A stretch of 64,000 nt of DNA from Vreelandella neptunia (GCF_000712975.1 NZ_JHQL01000002.1:62001-126000); one strand, 5' to 3'. Counted from the first letter of the stretch, positions 29,543 through 38,848 are shown. The notes: generated from the sequence alone by a model not told the origin. Made by a program: numbers and translations.

Positions 29543-30094
29543 TCAGAACGCCTTACCGGGCGTAGCGCAGCTAATTATCTTACAGGGAGCATCCCCAATG
29601 TTTCGGAAACGATGCGGAACGCTTGTCTTGAAATAATAAGACTCCCCCGGCCCTAAACGTCTAGCAGTGCTCCCAACAATAACTTCGATCTCGCCTTCTA
29701 CTACAAAGCCAGCCTCTTCACCATAGTGAGTAATCATAGCCTGGCCAGTGTCAGCGCCCGGCAAATATTGTTCGACCATAAACGCCAATGCACGGTTGGG
29801 CCGATTTGCTCCGACCAGCTTGAAGGAAATATCACCGGATGCGATATCAACCAAGTCATCCGCCGAATAGAAAATCTGCTCCTGGCTATCAAGATCCATC
29901 GTAAAAAAATCACCAACGCTCATAGAGAAAGCGTTTAGGATTTTCTTCAGAGAACTGACTGATGGGCTAACTTTTCCTTGCTCTATAAGCGAAAGGCTTG
30001 AGTGAGTGACCCCACACAGCTTTGCCAGTTCACGCTGCGAAATTCCTCGCTGTTTGCGCAAGGAGCGCAAGCTCGCACCCACGTCATCCGACAT
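29543..30094 (-). CDS. PuuR-like XRE-cupin transcriptional regulator
   Basis: 183 residues. N-terminal helix-turn-helix (about 7-62: LRSLRKQRGISQRELAKLCG, VTHSSLSLIEQGKVSPSVSS) and C-terminal cupin (about 105-180: GEEAGFVVEGEIEVIVG, LGPGESYYFKTSVPHRFRN). This is the PuuR arrangement, and its length is close to E. coli PuuR. Because puuA, puuB, puuC and puuD homologues lie nearby, it is the obvious candidate repressor of the putrescine genes, with the cupin sensing the amine. It is downstream of the NhaC-like gene but separated by a terminator, so it has its own promoter. Confidence 0.88.
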   Translation of the reverse strand: MSDDVGASLRSLRKQRGISQRELAKLCGVTHSSLSLIEQGKVSPSVSSLKKILNAFSMSVGDFFTMDLDSQEQIFYSADDLVDIASGDISFKLVGANRPNRALAFMVEQYLPGADTGQAMITHYGEEAGFVVEGEIEVIVGSTARRLGPGESYYFKTSVPHRFRNIGDAPCKIISCATPGKAF

Positions 30095-30117
30095 GCCTTT
30101 TTCACTCCCTATTAATA

Positions 30118-30144
30118 AGTGAATTAATTTAAATCAGTGAATTA
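30118..30144. promoter_or_regulatory. Direct repeats in front of the PuuR-like gene
   Basis: AGTGAATTA occurs at 30118-30126 and 30136-30144, an 18-bp period, 24 bp upstream of the start codon. Possible autoregulatory operator; this is inference from position. Confidence 0.4.
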
Positions 30145-30178
30145 CGTTGACGGTTTATTGACGGGCACATAATAGCGC

Positions 30179-30202
30179 AAAAAAAACCCCACGGCTGTGG
30201 GG
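30179..30202 (-). terminator. Terminator downstream of the NhaC-like gene
   Basis: On the minus strand CCCCAC, a four-base loop and GTGGGG are followed by eight T. It ends the NhaC-like transcript before the PuuR-like gene. Confidence 0.88.
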
Positions 30203-30270
30203 CAATCTCTCAATTAACGTGGTGTTTTGAAAAATAGGTATCTTAATCAGCCTCAGCCATCATACTCCGC

Positions 30271-31725
30271 TCAGGCGCTACGGGCACCGGCCAACCCTGC
30301 GTCGTTACCCGCCGTTTGAGGGTCGTCTTCATAGGCGATACGGAAGCCGGTAAAACCATAAAGAAGAGCAAACATCGGACTCAGCAACGCCAGAAAGGCG
30401 TAGGGCGCATAGCTAAAGGCACTGACCCCAAGCGTGGCAAACATAAAGGCACCGCAGGTATTCCAGGGCACCAATGGTGATGTCATGGTGCCTGCATCTT
30501 CTACCGTGCGAGACAGGTTTTTCAGCTTGAGCGAACGGCGCCTGTACTCGTTGGCATACATACGGGCAGGCAGAATAATACTCAGATACTGATCGCAACC
30601 CACGACGTTAGCGGCCATTGATGTTGCTACCGTTGTAGCAATCAGGCTGCCAGTAGTCTTAGCCAGTTTAAGCAGACTCTCAACAATCGTGCGAAAGAAC
30701 CCTGCCGACTCAAGAATTCCGCCAAAGCTCATCGCGATAATGATTAGCGAAACCGTCCACATCATGGCGCTGACACCGCCGTTGGTCAGCAGCTCGTCTA
30801 CCGTCACGTTTCCAGTATCGACCGCGTAGCCTTCCACAAAAATAGTGAAGCTATCGCCTAAAGGCACGTCCTGAACCACAATCGCGCAGACAATCCCCAT
30901 CAATGAGCCTACAGAAAGCGCAGGAATGGCGGGTACTTTCTTAATCATCATCACGATAACCGCCGCTGGTACCAGCAGCAGCCAGGGGCTGATGATAAAC
31001 AACTCATTGAGACTCTGCTGCAACTCGGCTACTTGTGTTGCGCCATCACCAGAAGGCGTCATGTTCAAGCCGATGATAGTATAAAGCACCAAAGCAACTG
31101 CTAGCGCAGGGACCGTGGTGTAAAGCATATAGCGAATGTGTTCAAACAGATCAACGCCAACCACACCTGGCGCCATATTGGTGGTTTCAGAAAGCGGAGA
31201 AATTTTGTCGCCAAAATAAACGCCTGAGATCACGGCTCCCGCGACCATTGCGGGATTAAGGCCTAGCCCTTCACCAACGCCCATTAAGGCGATACCAATA
31301 GTCCCGGCCGCCGTCCAGGCATTTCCCCCAGCCAACGATACTAAACAGCAGATTAAGCACGCCGCGACCAAGAAGTAATCTGGCGCCAGAATGCTCAGGC
31401 CGTAATAGATCATCGTGGGCACAATCCCACCAGCAATCCAGTAGCCAATAATCGTGCCGATAATAATCAGAATGACAATTGCCTGAGTCGTCAGGCCAAT
31501 AGAGCGCATGATACCCGCTTCAAGTTGTTTCCAGCGGCTACCCGTCGCAATAGCCACCACCGTCGCCACAATCGCACTTAAAAACAGTGGCAGGTGCGGA
31601 TCTGTCTCGAAGTAGCCAATAAATACGCCCAATGATGCCGCCATAAACACAATCGGTATCATGGTCGCTTTTAAACTTGGCCGCGGTGTTTCCTGATCGT
31701 CCTTAGCAGTAGTGTCGGTCGACAT
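30271..31725 (-). CDS. NhaC-family sodium-coupled antiporter
   Basis: About 484 residues with 11-12 membrane segments. NhaC-type motifs are LVSLAGGNAWTAAGTIGIAL, VAGAVISGVYFGDKISPLSE and TTNMAPGVVGVDLFEHIRYM. A longer frame opens at 31860, but TGAGGACATT directly precedes the ATG at 31725, and the skipped leader is a low-complexity GTTGGT repeat. Family members exchange Na+ for H+ or for organic acids/amino acids. Here it lies next to puuC and a PuuR-like gene with no PuuP-type importer in view, so it may move an amine-pathway substrate; that is inference from position only. Confidence 0.88.
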   Translation of the reverse strand: MSTDTTAKDDQETPRPSLKATMIPIVFMAASLGVFIGYFETDPHLPLFLSAIVATVVAIATGSRWKQLEAGIMRSIGLTTQAIVILIIIGTIIGYWIAGGIVPTMIYYGLSILAPDYFLVAACLICCLVSLAGGNAWTAAGTIGIALMGVGEGLGLNPAMVAGAVISGVYFGDKISPLSETTNMAPGVVGVDLFEHIRYMLYTTVPALAVALVLYTIIGLNMTPSGDGATQVAELQQSLNELFIISPWLLLVPAAVIVMMIKKVPAIPALSVGSLMGIVCAIVVQDVPLGDSFTIFVEGYAVDTGNVTVDELLTNGGVSAMMWTVSLIIIAMSFGGILESAGFFRTIVESLLKLAKTTGSLIATTVATSMAANVVGCDQYLSIILPARMYANEYRRRSLKLKNLSRTVEDAGTMTSPLVPWNTCGAFMFATLGVSAFSYAPYAFLALLSPMFALLYGFTGFRIAYEDDPQTAGNDAGLAGARSA

Positions 31726-31966
31726 AATGTCCTCACTCAGCATTTGCTTGTTGTTGGTGTTGGTGTTGGTAGCGATATAGCCGCGTAAAAAACCGTTTTG
31801 CAGGTCCGCTAGGACCATTGCAAAGCGTGTTATTACATGTTTGATACGGTGTTTAGGCACAGGGGAGCCGTTACCAAGTGCCGCCGCTTGAACGGCAGCG
31901 CCTGGCGCTGTAGGTAACTCAACGTAATGTCTTCAATGGCGGTTCGCTCGTCACGAACCGCAATGT

Positions 31967-33466
31967 TTAGGGGCTAAGCGACATCCACACTGTTTTCACT
32001 TCACAGTATTTCTCTTGCGCGTGAAGCGATTTATCGCGCCCATTGCCGGACTGCTTAACGCCACCGAAGGGAACAGTCTGATCGATACCAGCCCAGTTAT
32101 TCACATATACCTGGCCAGATTGCAGACGCCGAGAGACCCGCATGATGCGGTCAATATCTTGGCTCCAAACTCCAGCAGCAAGGCCGTAGTCGCTGTCATT
32201 AGCCAGCGCAATCGCTTGCTCTTCGCTGTCGAAACCAAACACACTCAGCACAGGGCCAAATATTTCTTCGCGGCCAATGCGCATCTCGGGAGTTACATCA
32301 TCGAAGACTGTAGGCGGCAGGAAATACCCATTGGAACCGCTAGGTTCGCCGCCTAGCTTCAGGGTAGCGCCTTCATTTTCACCTTGGCGGATATACTCCA
32401 GTACGCGTTGGTACTGCGCTTCATCCACCATGGCGCCCATGAAGCTAGCTGGATCGAGCGGGTCTCCAGGTTGCATATGCTCAGCAGCTTTCACCACGCG
32501 GGCCACAAAGTCTTTGCGAATACTGTTTTCCACCAACAGGCGTGAACCAGCAATACAGACTTCGCCTTGGTTGTGGAAAATAGCTTCCGCAGCGCTTTTA
32601 GCGACGGCATCAAGGTGTTGGCAGTCGGCGAAAACGATGTTGGGGCTTTTGCCGCCACACTCCAGAAACACGCGTTTCAGGTTGGATTGTCCCGCGTACT
32701 GCATCAGCTGTTTGCCCACGCCGGTGGAGCCTGTAAATGCCAGACCATCGACCTGCATGGAAAGCGCCAAAGCCTTGCCCACCGTATGGCCGTAACCTGG
32801 CAGCACCTGAAAGACGCCATCGGGAATACCCGCTTCCTTGGCAAGATGTGCCAAGCGCAGCGCTGACAAAGGAGATTTTTCCGACGGTTTGAGAATGACG
32901 CTGTTGCCCGCCGCCAGAGCCGGTGCAATCTTCCACGACGTCATCATTAGTGGGAAATTCCACGGCACAATGGCAGCGATAACGCCCATTGGCTCGCGCA
33001 GTACCAACCCTAGCGCGCGATCTCCAGTAGGTGCCACTTCACCGTAAAGCTTGTCGATACATTCCGCCTGATAGCGCAGGCAGGCAACAGTGCCTGCCAA
33101 ATCCCCTAGCGAGCTGGAAATCGGCTTGCCCATATCCAACGTATCTAACAGCGCTAATTCATCGCGGTGGGCCTCTACCAGCTCGGCTAGACGCAGTAGC
33201 ACCCGCTTGCGCTTACTTGGGTGGCAACGTGACCAGACACCACTTTCAAAGGTTGCACGGGCTGCTTGCGTCGCAAGCTCAGCATCTTGAGCATCGCAGC
33301 TGGCCACCTCTGCAAGAACATGCCCGGTGGCAGGGTTAATGCTGGTCAGCGTGCTGCCATCGACGGCAGCGACAAACTCACCATTAATGAAGGCGCGCGT
33401 TTCAAAGCTCAACGATGAAGCTTTTGATTGCCAGTCGGCGAGGGTTTTCGGTGTATCTGCCGCCAT
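31967..33466 (-). CDS. puuC: Gamma-glutamyl-gamma-aminobutyraldehyde dehydrogenase PuuC
   Basis: NAD(P)-dependent oxidation of gamma-glutamyl-gamma-aminobutyraldehyde to gamma-Glu-GABA, and likely of free 4-aminobutyraldehyde. 499 residues, close to E. coli PuuC. Catalytic Glu269 in FLECGGKSPNIVFAD and Cys304 in NQGEVCIAGSR; the E-V-C-I-A-G-S-R context is characteristic of PuuC/AldH rather than GabD. PWNFPLMMTSWK and FTGSTGVGK form the cofactor site. Its ATG overlaps the upstream aminotransferase stop by one base, so the two are coupled. Confidence 0.93.
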   Translation of the reverse strand: MAADTPKTLADWQSKASSLSFETRAFINGEFVAAVDGSTLTSINPATGHVLAEVASCDAQDAELATQAARATFESGVWSRCHPSKRKRVLLRLAELVEAHRDELALLDTLDMGKPISSSLGDLAGTVACLRYQAECIDKLYGEVAPTGDRALGLVLREPMGVIAAIVPWNFPLMMTSWKIAPALAAGNSVILKPSEKSPLSALRLAHLAKEAGIPDGVFQVLPGYGHTVGKALALSMQVDGLAFTGSTGVGKQLMQYAGQSNLKRVFLECGGKSPNIVFADCQHLDAVAKSAAEAIFHNQGEVCIAGSRLLVENSIRKDFVARVVKAAEHMQPGDPLDPASFMGAMVDEAQYQRVLEYIRQGENEGATLKLGGEPSGSNGYFLPPTVFDDVTPEMRIGREEIFGPVLSVFGFDSEEQAIALANDSDYGLAAGVWSQDIDRIMRVSRRLQSGQVYVNNWAGIDQTVPFGGVKQSGNGRDKSLHAQEKYCEVKTVWMSLSP

Positions 33467-34842
33467 TATGCACTCTCCATAGGGTGTGTTATCGCCAGCT
33501 TTTCAGCGGTTTTATCCAACGCCAAACGCGCCTTGCTGACTAATTCATCGATTTCATCGCAGGTAATAGTGAGCGGCGGAGAGATCACCATCGTATCGCC
33601 CACTGAACGCATCACCAGGCCACTTTCAAAGCACAAATCACGACACAGATTGCCCGCAGAAAGAGACTTATCGAAGCGTTCGCCGGTACTCTTGTCGGCG
33701 ACTATTTCTAGTGCACCAATCAAGCCTAACGAACGGGCTTCACCCACCAACGGATGCTCAGCCAGTTCCTGCCAACGCTTAGCCAGATAGGGTCCCAATT
33801 CATCGCGGACTTTCTCGACTACCCGTTCACTTTCCAGCAATTCGAGGTTTTTAAGCGCAACAGCCGCACACACAGGGTGGCCGGAATAAGTAAAGCCGTG
33901 GAAGAACTCACCGCCGTCTTCGATCAGCGTATCGGCTACGCGATCTCCCACCAGCACCGCGCCAATGGGCAGATAGCCCGACGACAACCCTTTGGCAATC
34001 GGCATCAGGTCAGGTTTTAACCCATAGTGAGTACTGCCAAACCACTCGCCTAAACGTCCGAAGCCGCAAATGACCTCATCGGCAATCAACAGAATGTCGT
34101 ACTTGGCCAACACCTCTTTCACCGCAGGCCAATAGCTGTCCGGCGGAATGATCGCACCGCCTGCGCCCTGCACCGGCTCAGCAATAAAAGCCGCCACTTT
34201 GTCTTCACCTAACGCCAGAATTTGCTCTTCCAACGCTTGGGCACACTGCTTGCCAAAGGATTCCCGGCTCATGTCGCGCCCTTCACCAAACCAGTAAGGC
34301 TGGCAAATATGGGTAATCCCCGGCACACATGGACCGCCTTGATCATGCATCGGCGCCATCCCGCCAAGGCTCATGCCTGCGACAGTAGAGCCGTGATAAC
34401 CATTTTCACGCGAGATAACCCATTGCTTTTCCGGCTTGCCCTTAATCGCCCAATAGCGTCGTATCATGCGCAGCACAGTATCGTTGGCTTCAGACCCGGA
34501 CCCCGTGAAGAACACATGATTGATATGCTCGGGTGCCAGCTCACTCAGCTTTGCGGCCAGCTTCACTGCCGGTGGGTGGGTGGTTTTAAAGAAGTTGTTG
34601 TAATACGGCAGCTGCTGCATCTGCTCGGTGGCGGCGTCAACCAACTCCTGACGCCCGTAACCGAGATTGACGCACCAAAGACCCGCCATACCATCAAGAA
34701 TACGACTGCCCTGACTGTCGTAAATGTATACCCCATCGGCATGGGTGATGATGCGGCTACCCTCTTCACCAAGTGATTTAAAGTCAGTGAATGGATGAAG
34801 GTGATGTTGGCGATCCAGCGTCTGATAGTCCTGGGTCTGCAT
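33466..34842 (-). CDS. spuC: Putrescine (polyamine)-pyruvate aminotransferase, SpuC-like
   Basis: Class III aminotransferase, 458 residues. PLP lysine Lys284 in LMPIAKGLSSGYLPIGAVLV; GLWCVNLGYGR, FFTGSGSEANDTVLRMIRRY and SRENGYHGSTVAG match the omega-transaminase/SpuC branch. Pseudomonas SpuC transfers the amino group of putrescine to pyruvate, giving 4-aminobutyraldehyde, which PuuC could oxidise to GABA. The coupled puuC supports this. The exact amine donor cannot be read from sequence; beta-alanine or other omega-amines are possible. Confidence 0.87.
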   Translation of the reverse strand: MQTQDYQTLDRQHHLHPFTDFKSLGEEGSRIITHADGVYIYDSQGSRILDGMAGLWCVNLGYGRQELVDAATEQMQQLPYYNNFFKTTHPPAVKLAAKLSELAPEHINHVFFTGSGSEANDTVLRMIRRYWAIKGKPEKQWVISRENGYHGSTVAGMSLGGMAPMHDQGGPCVPGITHICQPYWFGEGRDMSRESFGKQCAQALEEQILALGEDKVAAFIAEPVQGAGGAIIPPDSYWPAVKEVLAKYDILLIADEVICGFGRLGEWFGSTHYGLKPDLMPIAKGLSSGYLPIGAVLVGDRVADTLIEDGGEFFHGFTYSGHPVCAAVALKNLELLESERVVEKVRDELGPYLAKRWQELAEHPLVGEARSLGLIGALEIVADKSTGERFDKSLSAGNLCRDLCFESGLVMRSVGDTMVISPPLTITCDEIDELVSKARLALDKTAEKLAITHPMESA

Positions 34843-34877
34843 AGGTCAGTTCCTGTTCAAGTCGTTGCAACAAGCGT

Positions 34878-35684
34878 TCAGCTAGCAGCAAGCTGGGCGG
34901 CGCGTTGGGTACGATGCTGACGGCAGGCCGCCGCAAACCCCTGAAACAGTGCGTCATAGAAAGGATGTTCTTTAGGACGCCACTCCGGATGCCACTGAAC
35001 AGCCAGGGCGAACGCAGCAGCGTCGCGTACGGAAATCGCTTCAACTAACCCATCAGGCGCCCAGGCTTCTGCCTCAAGGCCCGTTGCAAGCTGATCAATC
35101 CCCTGCTGATGAAGTGAGTTCACCTCAGCCTGCTCGCTGCTATAGAGCGCTGCCAAGGCACCACCCGGGCGGATGCTTACCGTATGAGAGGGAGCATAGT
35201 GGCCCGCCACATCGTCAGCGGGCGGCTCACGATGATCGAGCATGCCTGGTAGCGTTTGAACTGCCTGATGAAGCGTGCCCCCAAAGGCGACATTCATTTC
35301 CTGAAAGCCGCGACAAATGCCAAACAGAGGCAACGCCTGACGTAGCGCCTCATGCACCCAGCAAAGCGCCGCTTCATCGCGCCGAGCATCAGCGCGGGTA
35401 TTCTCTTGGGCGCGTTCAGCACCATAGCGGTCAGGAGCAACGTTGGTATAACTACCGGTTAGCATCAAGCCATCCAGACTACTCAACAGAGCGACGGCCT
35501 GCTCAGTACGCTGCTCGGGCGTCAACATATCAGCAGCTAACACAGGAAGAATCACCGGCGTGATGTCGTACTGGTAGAGTGCCTCCAGATATTTATCGGT
35601 CACTATCTGCGCAGGATGGCCTTCCACTTCTCGGCAGCAGGCGATAACACCCACCAGTGGGCGTCGGAAATGCGTTGCTTGCAT
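34878..35684 (-). CDS. puuD: Gamma-glutamyl-gamma-aminobutyrate hydrolase PuuD
   Basis: Class I glutamine-amidotransferase-fold hydrolase that releases GABA and glutamate from gamma-Glu-GABA. About 268 residues. Nucleophile Cys124 in PLFGICRGFQEMNVAFGGTL, with the partner His/Glu in VQWHPEWRP. A TTG two codons upstream is in frame, but the ATG at 35684 is more likely. It is the first gene of the minus-strand puuD-spuC-puuC set, divergent from puuA across an AT-rich gap. Confidence 0.93.
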   Translation of the reverse strand: MQATHFRRPLVGVIACCREVEGHPAQIVTDKYLEALYQYDITPVILPVLAADMLTPEQRTEQAVALLSSLDGLMLTGSYTNVAPDRYGAERAQENTRADARRDEAALCWVHEALRQALPLFGICRGFQEMNVAFGGTLHQAVQTLPGMLDHREPPADDVAGHYAPSHTVSIRPGGALAALYSSEQAEVNSLHQQGIDQLATGLEAEAWAPDGLVEAISVRDAAAFALAVQWHPEWRPKEHPFYDALFQGFAAACRQHRTQRAAQLAAS

Positions 35685-35950
35685 AGTCAAACCACTTTGT
35701 CAGTTGTTATGTTTTATTCAACAGTCACTTCAACATAGCGTGGCTTGTTTTATTTTCCAATAGCAAAATAGAATTTTTATGAAAAAACACCACAATTATC
35801 TGATAAACAAGCAATTAAAAAATAAAATTAACAATTCCTAAATTAAAACCACTATTTTTTGTTATTAAATAATTGACACGGACGACTGTCGACGCAAGGA
35901 TACTGTTAGCAGAAACACAACTAAAACGGCATAAAAATAAGGTACAACGT
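35685..35950. promoter_or_regulatory. AT-rich divergent promoter region between puuD and puuA
   Basis: 266 bp, markedly richer in A/T than the flanking genes, serving both directions. A perfect -35 TTGACA at 35874-35879 faces puuA, with GATACT 20 bp later or AAGGAT 17 bp later as imperfect -10 boxes. I saw no convincing inverted repeat. It is the likely place for PuuR-type control of both operons. Confidence 0.4.
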
Positions 35951-37339
35951 ATGTCCTCTGCCAATAATTCAGACGTTCAAAACGTAGCCTCGGACTTTCT
36001 TGACAGTCACCCAGACATCACCAGCATTGACCTGTTAATCAGTGATCTTAACGGCGTTATTCGTGGTAAACGCATTCCTAGCGACAACCTTGGCAAAGTG
36101 TTTGAAAAAGGCATTTATTTGCCTGCTTCGGTATTTGCGTTGGACATCAATGGCAACACCGTGGAAGAGACAGGCCTGGGGCTTTCCAGCGGCGACGGCG
36201 ACCGCGTATGTCGCGCCATTCCCGGCACGCTCAACCCGGTCACCTGGATGAATAACAACCAGTATGGCCAGCTATTAATGACCATGGAGGAGATGGATGG
36301 CTCGCCGTTTTTTGCTGATCCACGCCAGATTCTCCGGCGCATTCTTGAGCAATTCTCCGACCGAGGATTGACCCCCGTTGTTGCTCTCGAGCTAGAGTTT
36401 TATCTGGTTGATCGTTTACGCGACGAAGAAAACTTGATTCAGCCACCGCAGTCTCCTTGCAGCGGCGAGCGCGCCACTCAAAGCCAGCTTTATTCGGTGT
36501 TGGAGTTAGACGAGTATGCTGAATTTATCAATGACTTGCAGAGTGCCGCCCAGGCGCAAGGCTTGCCGCTGGATACTGTATTAAAAGAGTGTGCACCCGG
36601 CCAGTTTGAAGCCAACCTGATTCACACAGATGATGCGTTAAGCGCCTGCGACCACTCGGTACTACTCAAACGACTGATCAAAGGCGTTGCATTAAAGCAC
36701 GGCTTTGAAGCTACTTTTATGGCCAAGCCTTACGGCTTAGAAGCGGGTAGCGGCACCCATGTTCACGTCAGCCTGGTAGATAGCAACGGACATAATATCT
36801 TTGCCGAAAACGGCGACGAACCGCTGGAGAGCTCCGCACTGCAACACGCGGTAGGAGGGCTGCTGGAACTGATGCCAGACTCCATGGCACTGCTGGCCCC
36901 CAACCTCAATTCGTTCCGCCGTTTTCAGGAAGGACTCTATGTGCCCATGGCACCTACCTGGGGGTACGACAACCGCTCTGTGGCAATACGCGTCCCCGCA
37001 GGTCCTAAAGAAGCGCGGCGCATAGAACACCGCGTGGCGGGTGCCGATGTTAATCCCTATCTGTTACTGGCCACCGTGCTAGCCTCTATTCACCATGGCC
37101 TAACTCAACAGATTGCACCTGCGGAGCCAATCATCGGCAACGCCTATGACCAAGTCGCGCCTCAGCTGACTAACAGCTGGACACAAGCACTACACCTGTT
37201 GAATAACAACCGCGTACTTGGCGAACAGCTTGGCGAAGACTTTATTGAAGTGTTCATTGCCAACCGCCAAGCAGAGCGCGCCGAAACCATGCGCGAAGTT
37301 AGCGCCATGGAGTATGACTGGTACTTACGACACGTATGA
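35951..37339 (+). CDS. puuA: Gamma-glutamylputrescine synthetase PuuA
   Basis: Glutamine-synthetase-fold ligase joining glutamate to putrescine with ATP, the first step of the gamma-glutamylated route. About 462 residues. GS catalytic motifs are KECAPGQFEANLIHTDDAL, AKPYGLEAGSGTHVHVSL, NSFRRFQEGLYVPMAPTWGY and IEHRVAGADVNPYL. The N-terminal DLLISDLNGVIRGKRIPSDN is the PuuA-type version of the beta-grasp domain. The open frame begins at a TTG (35873), but the ATG at 35951 is preceded by AAGGT at proper spacing. Confidence 0.93.
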   Translation: MSSANNSDVQNVASDFLDSHPDITSIDLLISDLNGVIRGKRIPSDNLGKVFEKGIYLPASVFALDINGNTVEETGLGLSSGDGDRVCRAIPGTLNPVTWMNNNQYGQLLMTMEEMDGSPFFADPRQILRRILEQFSDRGLTPVVALELEFYLVDRLRDEENLIQPPQSPCSGERATQSQLYSVLELDEYAEFINDLQSAAQAQGLPLDTVLKECAPGQFEANLIHTDDALSACDHSVLLKRLIKGVALKHGFEATFMAKPYGLEAGSGTHVHVSLVDSNGHNIFAENGDEPLESSALQHAVGGLLELMPDSMALLAPNLNSFRRFQEGLYVPMAPTWGYDNRSVAIRVPAGPKEARRIEHRVAGADVNPYLLLATVLASIHHGLTQQIAPAEPIIGNAYDQVAPQLTNSWTQALHLLNNNRVLGEQLGEDFIEVFIANRQAERAETMREVSAMEYDWYLRHV

Positions 37340-37372
37340 TTTGGTAGGCAACTAATAAATAGCTAATAGAAA

Positions 37373-37406
37373 AGAGAGAGGTCCTCGCCTCTCTCTATGT
37401 GCTTTT
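37373..37406 (+). terminator. Terminator downstream of puuA
   Basis: A 9-bp perfect stem AGAGAGAGG/CCTCTCTCT with a six-base loop, followed after a short gap by TTTTT. Confidence 0.6.
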
Positions 37407-37493
37407 TATAGGTGCTTTTTTTAATAAGCACGCTTTTAAACCCTCCCCCTCTACGACTTTTCACCTGCTTTACCGTGCTATCTCATTTAATCT

Positions 37494-37528
37494 AAAAACG
37501 GGGTGACGAATATCTCCGTCACCCCGTT
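37494..37528 (-). terminator. Terminator downstream of puuB
   Basis: A 12-bp stem AACGGGGTGACG/CGTCACCCCGTT. On the minus strand it is followed by TTTTAGATT. It lies 28 bp after the puuB stop; with the puuA terminator it separates the two convergent genes. Confidence 0.85.
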
Positions 37529-37555
37529 GCCAAGAAAGTGGTTCGCTCTAGAGCG

Positions 37556-38848
37556 CTAAACTGCCAGCCGGTCACGCATGGCGTAGAACCACGCCCCCAT
37601 CGCGGAAAGCGGGACACGTAACAACCGCCCACCAGGCATTGGTAAGTGGGAAATTTGTGCAAAAGCTTCAAAGCGCGTCTCTTCACCGCTGATCGTTTCT
37701 GCCACTAACTTGCCAGCCAGATGAGAGCACGTTACCCCGTGACCAGAGTACCCCTGGGCGTAGTAAACGTTGCTATTAATGCGGCCGAACTGCGGCAGGC
37801 GATTAAGTGTCAGCAAAAAGTTACCACTCCAGGCGTAATCGACGCGGACATCGCCAAGTTCTGGAAAGGTAGACAGCATTTTCGGCCGAATAGCGGCCTC
37901 AATACTAGCGGACGCCTGCCCGCCATAGTTCACCCCGCCGCCATACAGCAAGCGGTTATCGGCGGTCAGGCGATAGTAATCCAAGAGGTAATTGCAATCC
38001 TCTACCGCTTTATCGTTAGGCAGTAACCGTGCAGCTAGCGCTTCAGGCAGCGGCTCAGTGGTAATGATCTGGGTGCCACACGGCATCGCTTTGCTTTCCA
38101 GCTTGGGTAGCAACCCTTGCAAATAAGCATTGCCAGCCATGACAACTCGTTGAGCGGTCACGCGGCCTTTGGGCGTATGCAGCGTTACCGGCTCACCGTG
38201 CTCCACGCGCGTCACGGGGGAGTGTTCAAAAACCTTGCCACCCAACGACTCCAACGCTGCTGCCTGCCCCAGCACTAAGTTGAGCGGATGCAGGTGTCCA
38301 CCAGAATGATCCACCAACGCTCCCACATAACGGTCGCTGCCTATTTCTCGTTTGACCTCTTCACCTTCCAACAGCTCCAGTTGCTGATGGCCGTAACGCT
38401 CCCACAAGGCTTTTTGCTCTTTCAGGCCTTCCCACTGTTTCTTGTTACAGGCGGCAAACAAATTGCCTTCTTTTAGGTCGCAGTTGATCTGATACTTTTC
38501 AATGCGCTGACGGATAATCTGGTTTCCCTCAAAGGCCATCGCACCCAGCGCTCGGGCAGTTTCAGCGCCGTTTTGTTTCTCGATAACATCCATATCACGG
38601 CTATAGCTGTTAACGATCTGGCCACCGTTGCGCCCAGACGCCCCAAAGCCAATCGCCACGCTTTCCAGCACCACTACACGGTGGCCGCGCTCTGCCAAAT
38701 GTAGAGCTGCAGAAACACCCGTAAACCCAGCCCCGACGACGCAGACATCACACTCAATGTCCCCTTCCAGCATAGGCCTTTGAGAAGTGGAGTTTGACGA
38801 TGCCGCGTAGTAAGACGCTACATGACCAGAAGACGCTTGAGGTTGCAT
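37556..38848 (-). CDS. puuB: Gamma-glutamylputrescine oxidoreductase PuuB
   Basis: FAD-dependent DAO-family enzyme oxidising gamma-glutamylputrescine to the aldehyde used by PuuC. 430 residues. The FAD dinucleotide motif is in DVCVVGAGFTGVSAALHLAE (about 35-54), followed by GFGASGRNGGQIVNSYSRD, and NVYYAQGYSGHGVTCSHLAG near the C-terminus, all PuuB/OrdL features. An AAGGAAGG ribosome site precedes the ATG. Convergent with puuA. A free-putrescine or other amine oxidase is possible, but the neighbours favour PuuB. Confidence 0.92.
   Translation of the reverse strand: MQPQASSGHVASYYAASSNSTSQRPMLEGDIECDVCVVGAGFTGVSAALHLAERGHRVVVLESVAIGFGASGRNGGQIVNSYSRDMDVIEKQNGAETARALGAMAFEGNQIIRQRIEKYQINCDLKEGNLFAACNKKQWEGLKEQKALWERYGHQQLELLEGEEVKREIGSDRYVGALVDHSGGHLHPLNLVLGQAAALESLGGKVFEHSPVTRVEHGEPVTLHTPKGRVTAQRVVMAGNAYLQGLLPKLESKAMPCGTQIITTEPLPEALAARLLPNDKAVEDCNYLLDYYRLTADNRLLYGGGVNYGGQASASIEAAIRPKMLSTFPELGDVRVDYAWSGNFLLTLNRLPQFGRINSNVYYAQGYSGHGVTCSHLAGKLVAETISGEETRFEAFAQISHLPMPGGRLLRVPLSAMGAWFYAMRDRLAV

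Noticed and set aside
34222-34776. 184-codon plus-strand open frame inside the spuC-like gene
   Set aside because: Lies antisense to a clear aminotransferase with all motifs; its own peptide shows no recognisable domain, so it is a coding shadow.
35084-35563. 159-codon plus-strand open frame inside puuD
   Set aside because: Antisense shadow of a gene whose active-site Cys and His are intact.
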